Part shown: positions 16,153 through 24,113 of the stretch, piece after piece
Position numbering within the stretch: the first letter of the stretch is position 1
How the letters are laid out: each line of letters opens with the position of its first letter
From: a virus
DNA: 59,506 nucleotides
Reading direction: 5' to 3' (one strand)
IMG/VR virus record: IMGVR_UViG_3300028666_000037
Span: 1-59,506 of that record
Program-made: the position numbers and the translations under genes
The notes under the pieces: model-generated
The model's input: only the letters and a program-made list of their open reading frames with translations
Databases searched by the model: none
Told to the model about the DNA's origin: nothing

Positions 16153-17074
16153 CCGCCTTCAGACGGGTGCGCTCGCGCTCGCGGCAAATGAAACCGCCGG
16201 TGCGCGGCCGAATGCCGGCGCTGGGCCTTGGGCTGCGGTCAATCGCATTCTTTCAGCACTTGGACGGCGCCTCACGGCGCTCGAGCAACGCCCGATTGCA
16301 CGCGATGGCCGTGATGGTTTCAACGGCCGGGACGGCATTAATGGTCTTGATGGCAAGGATGGCCGCCCTGGCGCGTCCGGCGAGGATGGCGCGCCTGGCC
16401 GCGACGGTCTCGATGGCAAAGACGGCATTAACGGTCTCGACGGCAAAAATGGCCTCGCTGGCATGGACGGCGCACCTGGCCGCGATGGCGTTGATGGCAA
16501 AGATGGCAAGAATGGTCTCGACGGCAAAGACGGTGCGCCCGGTGCGGATGGTAAGGATGGCGCGCCCGGCTGCGACGGCGTTGATGGCAAAGATGGCAAG
16601 GATGGACTCGACGGCAAAGACGGCGCACCTGGCGCGGATGGTGAGGACGGTACCGTCGGCCGCGACGGTCTTGCTGGTCGCGACGGTCGCGACGGCAAAG
16701 ACGGGCGCGGCATTGTCGCGGTCGAGCGTGACGCGCAAGGCCACGTTGTGCTGCGCTTTTCCGACGGTGCGAGCGAGATCTTCGATCTGAAGGGCCCTCC
16801 GGGCAAGGATGGCCGTGACGGGGTGAATGGCAAAGACGGCAATCCTGGCCATGACGGGCGCGACGGCAAGGATGGCGTTCCTGGAAAACAAGGGGCGCCC
16901 GGAAAAGCCGGCCGCGATGGCAAAGATGGCGCGGCGGGTGCGGCAGGATCGGCGCTCGAGCTCGGTTACGTGCAAAATGCCGAACTCTCCACGCGCAATC
17001 TCTCAAATCTGAATGTTCGCGAGCTCATCATCGATGGCGAGCGTCTGCGCGTTCTTGTATTGCCCGGAGGCTGA
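16145..17074 (+). CDS. Collagen-like Gly-X-Y repeat protein
   Basis: 309 aa. Residues 1-55 globular (MANRLQTGALALAANETAGA, then NRILSALGRRLTALEQRP), followed by about 40 Gly-X-Y triplets such as GKDGINGLDGKNGLAG and GPPGKDGRDG, split once by a non-collagenous insert (GRGIVAVERDAQGHVVLRFS), then a C-terminal cap of about 50 residues (LELGYVQNAELSTRNLSNLN). The repeats are rich in GKDG and GRDG, a common bacterial and phage collagen pattern that forms stable triple helices without hydroxyproline. Placement between portal and protease is unusual; such proteins are often fibres or head decorations. No scaffold signature. Confidence 0.85.
   Translation: MANRLQTGALALAANETAGARPNAGAGPWAAVNRILSALGRRLTALEQRPIARDGRDGFNGRDGINGLDGKDGRPGASGEDGAPGRDGLDGKDGINGLDGKNGLAGMDGAPGRDGVDGKDGKNGLDGKDGAPGADGKDGAPGCDGVDGKDGKDGLDGKDGAPGADGEDGTVGRDGLAGRDGRDGKDGRGIVAVERDAQGHVVLRFSDGASEIFDLKGPPGKDGRDGVNGKDGNPGHDGRDGKDGVPGKQGAPGKAGRDGKDGAAGAAGSALELGYVQNAELSTRNLSNLNVRELIIDGERLRVLVLPGG
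16306..16950. repeat. 9-nt codon repeats encoding Gly-X-Y triplets
   Basis: Tandem GGC-NNN-NNN codons (often GATGGCAAAGATGGC) underlie the collagen-like gene. Internal identity makes it prone to slippage and assembly error. Confidence 0.85.
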
Positions 17075-17076
17075 TC

Positions 17077-17817
17077 ATGCATATCGACCGAGGCATTTTG
17101 GCCGCGTCGCCCGTGCTGCGCCCGAATTTCGCGCGGCAAAAGGATCAGCCGCCAAAGCTTCCAGCGCATTACAGCGTCAAGGCGAACGGCGATGCTGCCG
17201 AGATCTACCTTTATGGGGCGATCGGCAGCAGCTGGTTTGACGAAGGTATTACCGCAAGCCAATTCGCCAAAGATCTGAAGGCGCTCGGCGCGGTGAAATC
17301 GATCGACGTGCGCGTCAACTCTCCCGGCGGCGACGTCTTCGAAGGCCGCGCGATCTACAATCTTCTCGCCGGGCATCCTGCGGATATCACCGTCTACATC
17401 GACGCTGAGGCTTCCTCGATCGCGAGCCTCATCGCCATGGCGGGCAAGCAAATCCACATGGCCGAAGGATCGCTGATGATGATCCATTGCGCCTGGGGCT
17501 TCGCCATGGGCAATGCGAGCGAGATGCGCAATCAGGCTGATCTGCTCGACGTCATCGATCAGACGCTCGTCGATACTTATGTCAATCGCACGCGCAATGC
17601 GGCGAAGCAGGTCAAGTCCTGGATGGATGCCGAGACCTGGATGAACCCGGCCGAGGCCCAGGCGCGCGGCTTTTGCGATGTCATCGACGAGCCGATGAAG
17701 GTCGCGGCGATGTCGGTCGACCGCGCCAAATTCCATTGCTTCCGGATGCCGCTCGTCACCCATCGGCCCAATCGTGCCGCCGCCGCGGCCGCGCTCGCGC
17801 GCGTTATTAAAGCCTGA
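17077..17817 (+). CDS. ClpP-like prohead protease
   Basis: 246 aa, S14 (ClpP) family. IYLYGAIGSSWF, VRVNSPGGDVFEG, then nucleophile in EASSIASLIAMAG (Ser114) and His137 in MMIHCAWG; ALHDV-like FCDVIDE near the end. In HK97-type phages a ClpP-like protease matures the prohead by cleaving scaffold or the capsid N-terminus. Starts 2 nt after the collagen-like gene and precedes the capsid gene. Confidence 0.9.
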   Translation: MHIDRGILAASPVLRPNFARQKDQPPKLPAHYSVKANGDAAEIYLYGAIGSSWFDEGITASQFAKDLKALGAVKSIDVRVNSPGGDVFEGRAIYNLLAGHPADITVYIDAEASSIASLIAMAGKQIHMAEGSLMMIHCAWGFAMGNASEMRNQADLLDVIDQTLVDTYVNRTRNAAKQVKSWMDAETWMNPAEAQARGFCDVIDEPMKVAAMSVDRAKFHCFRMPLVTHRPNRAAAAAALARVIKA

Positions 17818-17915
17818 AATTTCGATTCCGGGTCAAACCGGGTAACCCCGCGCCTGGGTCTTAGGCGTCCTATGCCTTCGGTCTGAAAGCCCAGGCAATC
17901 GACATGGAGCAGTAA
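17818..17915 (+). other. Intergenic leader of the capsid gene
   Basis: 98 nt without an ORF; GGAG lies 8-12 nt before the capsid ATG. No convincing -35/-10 seen. Confidence 0.5.
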
Positions 17916-19298
17916 ATGAAAAAGGCCTCCCTGGCCCTGCTGGCCTGTGCAGCGGGACTTCCCATCTTCGCAATGGCGGATCCTGCCGCCATGCTGGAAA
18001 AGCTTCGCGCTGATCTCACGGCAGCGCGCACCGGTTCGGAAGCGATCGTCGCCGCGGCCGACGACGAAGGGCGCGACCTAACGCCCGAAGAATTGAAGGA
18101 CGTCGAAGCCTTCGCCGACAAGATTAAGGGACTGCAGCGTCAGATCGACGCGCGTTCCGCGCTCGTGCCGCAAGGGTCCGGCCGCCGGACGTCCGCCGAG
18201 CCTGCCAATAAGGATGGCATCATCATTCCCGCTCAGGCGCGTACCAATGATGGGCGCATGGGCTTCCGCAGCTTCGGGGAGTTCGCTCAATCGGTCCGCA
18301 ATCACGCGCGGCAGCGCTATGACGATGATGGCGTGAAGCGCCTCATGGCCGCGCAGACGACGCTCGGCAATGAAGGCACCGGTGCCGATGGTGGCTTCGC
18401 CGTGCCGCCGGATTTCCGGCAATCGATCTGGGTCAAGGTCATGGATCAGGAAAATCTCCTGACCCGCTGCGACCAGCTCGAGACCGCTTCCAACTCGATG
18501 ACCTATCCGAAAGATGAGACGACGCCCTGGGATACGACCAATGGCATTCAGGTCAATTGGGAAGGCGAAGGTCAAGCGCCGACGGTGACCAAGCCGCAAT
18601 TGCAAATGGCGACCATTCGCCTTGCAAAACTGATGGCGCTTGTGCCGATTTCGGATGAGTTGCTCGACGACGCGCCCGGTCTCGAGTCCTGGCTGCGCGC
18701 CAAGGCGCCGGCCAAGATGCAGGCCAAAATCAATACCGCGATCATCTCGGGCACCGGCGTCGGCCAGCCGCTCGGCATTCTCAATGCGAAATCGCTGATC
18801 ACCATCTCGGCCGAAACTTCGCAGGCGACCGCGACGATCTATTTCGCGAACATTCAAAAGATGTGGGCACGGCTCTATGCACCGTGCCGCCGCAATGCGG
18901 TCTGGTTGATCAACCAGGACGTCGAGCCGCAATTGAACGCCATGGCGTTCGATCCGAAAGCGACTTCGAAGGTCCCGGCCTATATGCCGCCTGGTGGCCT
19001 GTCGGAAAGCCCCTATGGCTTGCTGATGAGCCGACCCGTCGTGCCGGTCGAGGCCTGCTCGACCATCGGCACGGCCGGTGACATCATCCTCGCCGATCTC
19101 ACGCAATACATGGCGCTGAAGAAAGCCGGCCAGGACATCCGGACCGATGTGTCGATGCATCTCTATTTCGATCAGGCGCTCATGGCTTTCCGGTTCATCT
19201 TCCGCGTCAACGGCCAGCCCTATTGGGGTGATTCGATGAGCCCGAAGAACGGCTCGAATACCCGTTCCTGGGCGGTCGCACTCGCGACGCGGCCTTAA
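17916..19298 (+). CDS. Major capsid protein (HK97 fold)
   Basis: 460 aa. Residues 1-20 (MKKASLALLACAAGLPIFAM) look like a secretion signal; residues 20-105 form a coiled-coil delta/scaffold-like domain (MLEKLRADLTAARTGSEAIV, LKDVEAFADKIKGLQRQIDA); then the HK97 capsid with LGNEGTGADGGFAVPPDFRQ, PISDELLDDAPGLESWLRAK, SGTGVGQPLGILNA and AVALATRP. ATG at 17916 has the ribosome site; an alternative ATG at 17973 (MADPAAMLEK) has none. Confidence 0.95.
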   Translation: MKKASLALLACAAGLPIFAMADPAAMLEKLRADLTAARTGSEAIVAAADDEGRDLTPEELKDVEAFADKIKGLQRQIDARSALVPQGSGRRTSAEPANKDGIIIPAQARTNDGRMGFRSFGEFAQSVRNHARQRYDDDGVKRLMAAQTTLGNEGTGADGGFAVPPDFRQSIWVKVMDQENLLTRCDQLETASNSMTYPKDETTPWDTTNGIQVNWEGEGQAPTVTKPQLQMATIRLAKLMALVPISDELLDDAPGLESWLRAKAPAKMQAKINTAIISGTGVGQPLGILNAKSLITISAETSQATATIYFANIQKMWARLYAPCRRNAVWLINQDVEPQLNAMAFDPKATSKVPAYMPPGGLSESPYGLLMSRPVVPVEACSTIGTAGDIILADLTQYMALKKAGQDIRTDVSMHLYFDQALMAFRFIFRVNGQPYWGDSMSPKNGSNTRSWAVALATRP

Positions 19299-19312
19299 CG
19301 GCTGAATTCGCT

Positions 19313-19330
19313 GCGGCGCTTCGGCGCCGC
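19313..19330 (+). terminator. GC hairpin with UUCG loop after the capsid gene
   Basis: GCGGCGC-TTCG-GCGCCGC, a perfect 7-bp stem with the extra-stable UUCG tetraloop, 15 nt after the capsid stop, followed by TCTTCCTTCC rather than a clean T-run. More likely a partial terminator or mRNA 3'-stabiliser that sets capsid mRNA levels. Confidence 0.6.
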
Positions 19331-19392
19331 TCTTCCTTCCATCGCTTTTATCCGCGCGGCAATCGTGCCGGCGGTGCAGGGAGTTTTCCTCC

Positions 19393-19932
19393 ATGTCGCT
19401 CAATCAACACGCTATCGAAAAGCTGCAGATCGTCTCCGGCTTCCTACCGGTCGATATGCATACGGCCGCTCCGTCTTCCGACTACGTCAGCCTCAAGAAT
19501 TATGGCCGCTGCGCGATCGTCTTCTTCAAGGCGATCGGTACCAACGGCGAGGATCCGACCATCACTTTGTCGCAGGCGTCGGACGTCTCGGGCACCGGCA
19601 AAAAAGCGCTCAATTTCTCGCGCATCGATAAGAAGCAGGCCGCGACCAATCTCTTGTCGACCGGCACATTCACAACCTCGACGTCAGGCGTGCCCGCCAC
19701 GCATGACAGCTTCGCCACGGCCAATTCCTGGACCAATACCGATCTCGCGGAGCAGGCGGCGATCGTCGTGATCGATGTCAAAGCCGAAGATCTCGACGTC
19801 GCGAACGGCTTCGATTGCGTCATCGCCGAGATCGGCGATGTCGGTACCAATGCGCAGCTCGGCTGCATTCTCTATCTGCTGCACGAGCCGCGCGAGCAAT
19901 CGGGCACGCTGCCTTCCGCGATCGTCGACTAA
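19393..19932 (+). CDS. Structural protein, head-decoration candidate
   Basis: 179 aa. Beta-rich (VSLKNYGRCAIVFFKAIGTN, TITLSQASDVSGTGKKAL, AAIVVIDVKAEDLDVANGFD), with a hydrophobic end CILYLLHEPREQSG. Lies between capsid and appendage genes with ribosome site GGGAG. The order capsid-hairpin-this gene suggests a decoration or head-completion protein. Family uncertain. Confidence 0.55.
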   Translation: MSLNQHAIEKLQIVSGFLPVDMHTAAPSSDYVSLKNYGRCAIVFFKAIGTNGEDPTITLSQASDVSGTGKKALNFSRIDKKQAATNLLSTGTFTTSTSGVPATHDSFATANSWTNTDLAEQAAIVVIDVKAEDLDVANGFDCVIAEIGDVGTNAQLGCILYLLHEPREQSGTLPSAIVD

Positions 19933-19956
19933 GTCTCGTTTCTCCCCTGCTTCAAA

Positions 19957-19980
19957 GGCCGGTGCCGCGCGGCGCCGGCC
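19957..19980 (+). terminator. GC-rich hairpin between head genes
   Basis: GGCCGGTGCC-GCGC-GGCGCCGGCC: 10-bp stem (one G-T pair) with a 4-nt loop, followed by GGTGAAGCC, so not a standard terminator. Second strong hairpin within 700 bp of the capsid gene. Confidence 0.5.
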
Positions 19981-20003
19981 GGTGAAGCCGCAAAGGAATA
20001 GCC

Positions 20004-20294
20004 ATGCCCAAAATCCGGTTTACGCAAAATCACGTGCTGCATGATGAGCATCGCGGCACCGATCGCGAGACCAAGTTCGGGATCGGCGATATTCGTGAAT
20101 TCAGAGATTCGACCTGCGAATTCTGGAAGAATCTCGGGCTTGCTGAGGATTACGTCCCGCCGGTGAAGAAACTCGCTGAGCGTGCGGCACCGGCTCCGGC
20201 TGACCCAAGTCCTGAAGTGCAGGTCACGGCAGCCTCCGTCAGCGCGACAGTCATCCCAGCGACGGCCAAAATCGAGAAAGCGGTAGGGAAATAA
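20004..20294 (+). CDS. 96-aa hypothetical protein (head region)
   Basis: Opens MPKIRFTQNHVLHDEHRGTD, central FGIGDIREFRDSTCEFWKNL, then a Pro/Ala-rich tail. Ribosome site AAAGGAAT just upstream. Followed 6 nt later by the glycosyltransferase cassette. Placement suggests a head-related protein. No family recognised. Confidence 0.55.
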   Translation: MPKIRFTQNHVLHDEHRGTDRETKFGIGDIREFRDSTCEFWKNLGLAEDYVPPVKKLAERAAPAPADPSPEVQVTAASVSATVIPATAKIEKAVGK

Positions 20295-20300
20295 GCTTTC

Positions 20301-20930
20301 GTGCTGACCGTCGCTTGCGTCCTGCGTTCCGGCGGTATTTACAACCCGAATTGGGTCACCCGGCTGCGCCGTCAAGTTGATCGCCACCTGAGCGAGCCAT
20401 GCCGGTTCGTCTGTTTCACTGACCGCGATGGCTTGCCTTGCGAGCGAATTCCACTCGAGCATGCGTGGCCTGGATGGTGGGCGAAGCTCGAGCTCTTCCG
20501 CTTGCCGGGCCCGGTGCTTTATCTCGATCTCGATACGCTCGTGCTGGGCGATCTCGGCGATATTGCCGCGCTCGCGCGCGGCCGGCCCTTCGTCATGCTG
20601 CGTGATTTCTATCAGGTCACGCGGCGCGGCTCCGGCGTCATGGCTTGGTCGGGTGACTCCTCTGAAATTTATGAAATCTTCGCGGACGCCCCGCTCCATT
20701 GGATGGAGAAGTCCGATCGCGGCGATCAGGGCTTCATCGAGCAAACCGCGCTCGGCGCGATCTCGGCGCTCTGGCAATCGGAACTGCCGGGCCAGATCGT
20801 CAGCTATAAGCGCGATGCTTGCGATGTAGCGGCGCCTGCCGGCGCGCGACTTATGTGTTTTCATGGCGCGCCGAAACAATGCGACCTGCCGCCGACGCAT
20901 TGGGCGCGGCGCCTGTGGGATGCGGCGTGA
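20301..20930 (+). CDS. Glycosyltransferase-like protein (GT8-type DxD)
   Basis: 209 aa, GTG start. MLTVACVLRSGGIYNPNWVT opens a GT-A fold; VLYLDLDTLVLGDL contains the metal-binding DxD (Asp76-Leu-Asp78) as in GT8 enzymes, WPGWWAKLELFRL precedes it, and MCFHGAPKQCD near the end resembles the late His-Gly motif. It should transfer a sugar from a nucleotide-sugar; donor and acceptor unknown. First of four consecutive genes joined by TGATG or ATGA overlaps, in the head region. Confidence 0.8.
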   Translation: MLTVACVLRSGGIYNPNWVTRLRRQVDRHLSEPCRFVCFTDRDGLPCERIPLEHAWPGWWAKLELFRLPGPVLYLDLDTLVLGDLGDIAALARGRPFVMLRDFYQVTRRGSGVMAWSGDSSEIYEIFADAPLHWMEKSDRGDQGFIEQTALGAISALWQSELPGQIVSYKRDACDVAAPAGARLMCFHGAPKQCDLPPTHWARRLWDAA

Positions 20931-21559
20931 TGTGGTTGCTGCCGTCACGGGGACGTCCGCAGCTCATCGCCCGGGTTTTTTCTAAGACAGTGACGACCGA
21001 GCCCGGCGTTGTCGGTATCGATGAGGATGAAGTCGATCTCTATTCAGATGTCGCGTTGCCGCGGCGCTGGATCTTTCACGTGTGTCCGCGACTCTATCTC
21101 GGGCCAAAGCTCAATTATCTGGTCGGCCAGTTCCCGGGGCGGCCTTGGTACGGCAATATCAACGATGACATGCTGCCGGAAACTCAGGGCTGGGATGGGC
21201 TTCTGCCGCAAGCGGCCGGCCGCCGTGGCATCGCCTGGGCCGATGACGGGCTCAATCGCCGGCTTGGCGCGGCTGCTTATGGTGGCGAGCTGATCCGTGA
21301 TCTGGGCTGGCTCGCCTGTCCGGCGCTGAAGCATTTCTATATCGATGATGTGCATGAATTGATCGCCGCCGAGCTGGCGGTTGGGACGCTGTGCCGCGAC
21401 ATCCGCATCGCCCATCTTCATTGGAGCGCCGGGCTGACGCCGCGCGATCGCACGACGAATGAGCGGCCGCCTTCGGATGCCGACCGTCATGCTTTCGAAG
21501 CGTGGCGCGTTGCGGCGTGGCCGACGGTGCGCGAGCGGCTGAGAAACGGGGCGTCATGA
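20930..21559 (+). CDS. Glycosyltransferase-like protein 2
   Basis: 209 aa from ATG at 20930 (TGATG overlap). Starts MWLLPSRGRPQLIARVFSKT, the LPSRGRP opening seen in phage and bacterial GT-A proteins, then GIDEDEVDLYSDVALPRRW and an acidic GNINDDMLPETQGWD motif, then IAWADDGLN. No membrane segment. Probably a companion glycosyltransferase; acceptor unknown. Confidence 0.65.
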   Translation: MWLLPSRGRPQLIARVFSKTVTTEPGVVGIDEDEVDLYSDVALPRRWIFHVCPRLYLGPKLNYLVGQFPGRPWYGNINDDMLPETQGWDGLLPQAAGRRGIAWADDGLNRRLGAAAYGGELIRDLGWLACPALKHFYIDDVHELIAAELAVGTLCRDIRIAHLHWSAGLTPRDRTTNERPPSDADRHAFEAWRVAAWPTVRERLRNGAS

Positions 21560-22428
21560 TCCGCTTTTTTTGTCTCGTCTATGGTGAGCGCTATCTCGAC
21601 ATGCTGGAGCGAGTCGCGGTGCGTTCGCTGCTCCAAAGCGACAACCGTAGAGCGCTACATCACCAAGCGAATACGCAGGTGGCGCTCTATACCGACGTTG
21701 CCTCGGCCGATCGCGCGGTTGCGCTTTTGAGCCGGCTCGCGCATGTCGAGCTCAATATCATGCCGCGCGTTGACAACGCGGGTGAGATGCTGCGCCGCGC
21801 GATGACGGCCGAAATCGCGGCTTGTCTCATGCGCGATGCGACGATGATTACCCTCGGTCCGGATTGGTTCTGGGGCGACGGCTCGCTGCATCATCTGCAA
21901 ACGCTTGTACGCGGCGCCGATGCTTGTATCGCGGCGCCGCATCCGCGGGTTGATCACGACCGGTTTCTCGCCGCGTTGCCCGATGGCGATATCGATAACC
22001 GGCAGCTGGTCGGGCTCGCGCTCGAGACTTTGCATTGCACCTGGCGCGACGCGCGCGTGCCGGCTGACATGGCCAATTGCTGGAAAACCGGCATCGCTAT
22101 TCAAAGCCTGGGGCGCGGACTTTACGCCGTGCATCATCTTCTGCCGTCGATTTGGCTGGCGCACTTCCGGCCGAGCGACCTCGATTTTTTCGCCCATCAC
22201 GATAAGTGCGGCGTCTGGGATCATTACTGGCCGGCAAAGCTGGTCGAGGAAGGGCGTCAGATCGTCGTCGCCGACAGCGATATCGTTTTTCTCGTGGAGT
22301 TGACGCATCCGGATGAAAACCGGCCGCAGTTGCGGTCGGTCGATCAGCGCGACCCTTTTCGCTATCGCGGCGATCTCGCTCATCATCGTGCCAATCGTGC
22401 TATCGTCTCGGGCTGGCGCTCGCGCTGA
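21556..22428 (+). CDS. Glycosyltransferase-like protein 3
   Basis: 290 aa from ATG at 21556 (ATGA overlap). Opens MIRFFCLVYGERYLDMLERV followed by AVRSLLQSDNRRAL, then QVALYTDVASADRAVALLSR, like GT-A proteins that start with a soluble nucleotide-binding half. ATMITLGPDWFWGDGS may hold an acidic site. A DYW-like RPSDLDFFAHHDKCG follows. No exact family; inference from cassette and fold-like pattern. Confidence 0.55.
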   Translation: MIRFFCLVYGERYLDMLERVAVRSLLQSDNRRALHHQANTQVALYTDVASADRAVALLSRLAHVELNIMPRVDNAGEMLRRAMTAEIAACLMRDATMITLGPDWFWGDGSLHHLQTLVRGADACIAAPHPRVDHDRFLAALPDGDIDNRQLVGLALETLHCTWRDARVPADMANCWKTGIAIQSLGRGLYAVHHLLPSIWLAHFRPSDLDFFAHHDKCGVWDHYWPAKLVEEGRQIVVADSDIVFLVELTHPDENRPQLRSVDQRDPFRYRGDLAHHRANRAIVSGWRSR

Positions 22429-23105
22429 TGGATCTCGTTCTCGATTACAGCCGGCAAGAGGAATGCTGGACGCCGGAGGTTTTATGGCGTGGCCAGGACG
22501 TCTTCATTCTGGGTGGCGGACCGAGCCTGCGCGATGCGGATCTGAGCGGCCTTGCGGCGCGCCACGCCGCCGGCTCGGCGCGCGTGATCGCGGTCAACTC
22601 GTCGCATCTGCTGGCGCCGTGGGCCGATATTCTCTTCTTCACCGACAATTCCTGGTTTGAGTGCCACGTCGATATCGTGCGCCAGTGGCCGCAGCTCGTT
22701 GTCACCTTTTCGCGCGCGACCAAGGCGGCACTTCCCGACAAGGTGCGGCGCATCCGTGGCATTCTGATGCCGGAATTCCCGCCGCTGAGGTCGGAGATGG
22801 TGCGGCTCGGCCAATCCTCTGGCCAGTCCGCGATCAGCCTCGCCATTGCCATGGGCGCGACGCGGATCGTTTTGCTCGGTTTCGACATGCGCGAGGACGC
22901 GGGCCGGTCGCATCATCACGACGAATATCGCAACACCGACCCGAAGCTCTATACGCGCGATTTTCTGCCGGGCTTTTGTGGTTGGGATGCGGACGCCAAG
23001 GCGGCCGGTGTCGAGATTTTGAATGCCACGCCAGAGTCCGCACTGATGGAATTCAAACAGATTTCTCTCGCCAGCATCCTTTCCCGCGCCGACACACGGG
23101 AATGA
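22428..23105 (+). CDS. DUF115-like (MptE/6-HMP pyrophosphokinase fold) protein
   Basis: 225 aa. VFILGGGPSLRDADLSGL (GGGPSL), ARVIAVNSSHLLAPWADILF, FFTDNSWF, then SSGQSAISLAIAMGATRIVL followed by LLGFDM, matching DUF115-type proteins. Members occur in flagellin-glycosylation loci (Maf proteins) and pterin metabolism. Its place directly after three glycosyltransferases argues for the glycosylation type. TGATG overlap with the previous gene. Confidence 0.75.
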   Translation: MDLVLDYSRQEECWTPEVLWRGQDVFILGGGPSLRDADLSGLAARHAAGSARVIAVNSSHLLAPWADILFFTDNSWFECHVDIVRQWPQLVVTFSRATKAALPDKVRRIRGILMPEFPPLRSEMVRLGQSSGQSAISLAIAMGATRIVLLGFDMREDAGRSHHHDEYRNTDPKLYTRDFLPGFCGWDADAKAAGVEILNATPESALMEFKQISLASILSRADTRE

Positions 23106-23122
23106 CGTAGCGCGCGCGACGG

Positions 23123-23150
23123 AGGGCGGCTCCTGTCGGGGGGCCGCCCT
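23123..23150 (+). terminator. Hairpin after the glycosylation cassette
   Basis: AGGGCGGC (23123-23130) pairs with GCCGCCCT (23143-23150), 12-nt loop, then TTTC. Weak T-run, so perhaps partial termination that separates the cassette from the appendage genes. Confidence 0.5.
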
Positions 23151-23169
23151 TTCAATCCGGTGATCGCCC

Positions 23170-23526
23170 ATGACCGCGCTGCCCTCGATTGATATTGCCG
23201 CCGAAATTCGCAGCGGATCGACGCTCGGTAAAGAGCTCAAGATCCGTCGCGATGCCATGGCGCACAACGAATGCCTGACGGTCGCGCAGAAATGGCCGCG
23301 CTGCGCCTATTGCGCGATGCAGGGCGTCATCACGCCGCATCCGATGGCGATGTATCCGGCCGTGCTCGATGGAAAATGTCCGGTCTGCGGGACCGCGGCG
23401 GCGCCGGCGGAAGAACCGGTCATCTCGATCGGTGTCATCACTGCAACGCCTGGAACGCCGACATGGTTCGGCCTCCTCTTGATGAAACTCGGCCATTGGC
23501 TGGCGAACCTCGGAAAGGGCATCTGA
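23170..23526 (+). CDS. 118-aa protein with zinc-ribbon-like cysteines
   Basis: Opens MTALPSIDIAAEIRSGSTLG; CAYCAMQG (CxxC) and about 30 residues later CPVCGTAAAP (CxxC) make a probable zinc ribbon; a hydrophobic stretch (TWFGLLLMKLGHWLANLG) ends the protein. Function unknown; a head-tail or assembly factor is possible. Ends 1 nt before the next gene. Confidence 0.6.
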   Translation: MTALPSIDIAAEIRSGSTLGKELKIRRDAMAHNECLTVAQKWPRCAYCAMQGVITPHPMAMYPAVLDGKCPVCGTAAAPAEEPVISIGVITATPGTPTWFGLLLMKLGHWLANLGKGI

Positions 23527-23527
23527 C

Positions 23528-24070
23528 ATGAAGACGACGCTCAAAGGGTATTCGGTCCACACCGTCCATGACACCGAGGTCGAAATCGACAGCGTGGTCG
23601 CCGATGGCCGCCACAAGGGCCGCGCCGGCAAGCTGCGCTTGCCCGGCCTCATCGTCGAGGCCGTGTCGTCCGAAGGCGACCCGGTGCTGACGTTCAAGGT
23701 CGTGTGCGACACACCGGAAGATCATGCCAAGGCGTTAAAGGCCTATGGCTTCGGCGCGATGCTCGAGGTCGATGTCCGGTCGGTTGGCGAAGGGCGCACG
23801 CCGCGTGAGCAGCGTCAGGCGGCGCTCCATCATCATATCGCCGAGGCCGAGGCGCAATTGCCCGATCTCGAGGCCGCCTATGCCGGGCTGCCCGCCAATC
23901 TCGATCAGGGTAAGCGGGATATCGAGAAAGACCGCCTGCAGGCACACCGCGATGCGATCAAGCAGCAGCGCAAGACGCTCGCCGATCTTGTCGGCGACGA
24001 GGATTGCGGCAAGCTCATCGCCGACGCGCACAGCGCCCGCGCCGCGGCGGCAGGGATCGCCAAAAGCTAG
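23528..24070 (+). CDS. 180-aa structural-region hypothetical protein with helical tail
   Basis: N-terminal half beta-like (MKTTLKGYSVHTVHDTEVEI, RLPGLIVEAVSSEGDPVLTF), C-terminal half a long helix (EAEAQLPDLEAAYAGLPANL, DIEKDRLQAHRDAIKQQRKT) predicted as coiled coil. Could be a minor virion or assembly component. No family recognised. Confidence 0.5.
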   Translation: MKTTLKGYSVHTVHDTEVEIDSVVADGRHKGRAGKLRLPGLIVEAVSSEGDPVLTFKVVCDTPEDHAKALKAYGFGAMLEVDVRSVGEGRTPREQRQAALHHHIAEAEAQLPDLEAAYAGLPANLDQGKRDIEKDRLQAHRDAIKQQRKTLADLVGDEDCGKLIADAHSARAAAAGIAKS

Positions 24071-24113
24071 ACCTTTCCCATAATCACGCCGCTGCCGACA
24101 CAGCGAGGAAGAC

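Noticed and set aside
16306-16950. CRISPR-like regular repeats
   Set aside because: Repeat is 9 nt, coding and without distinct spacers; no Cas genes nearby.
16159-16975. Long antisense and alternative-frame ORFs in the collagen-like gene (Pro-rich or Ala-rich readings)
   Set aside because: They arise from the 9-nt codon repeat read in other frames, have no ribosome site and oppose the operon direction.
20301-23105. A diversity-generating retroelement or host-derived LPS operon
   Set aside because: No reverse transcriptase or template/variable repeats; genes are tightly coupled with virion genes rather than in a host-like operon.
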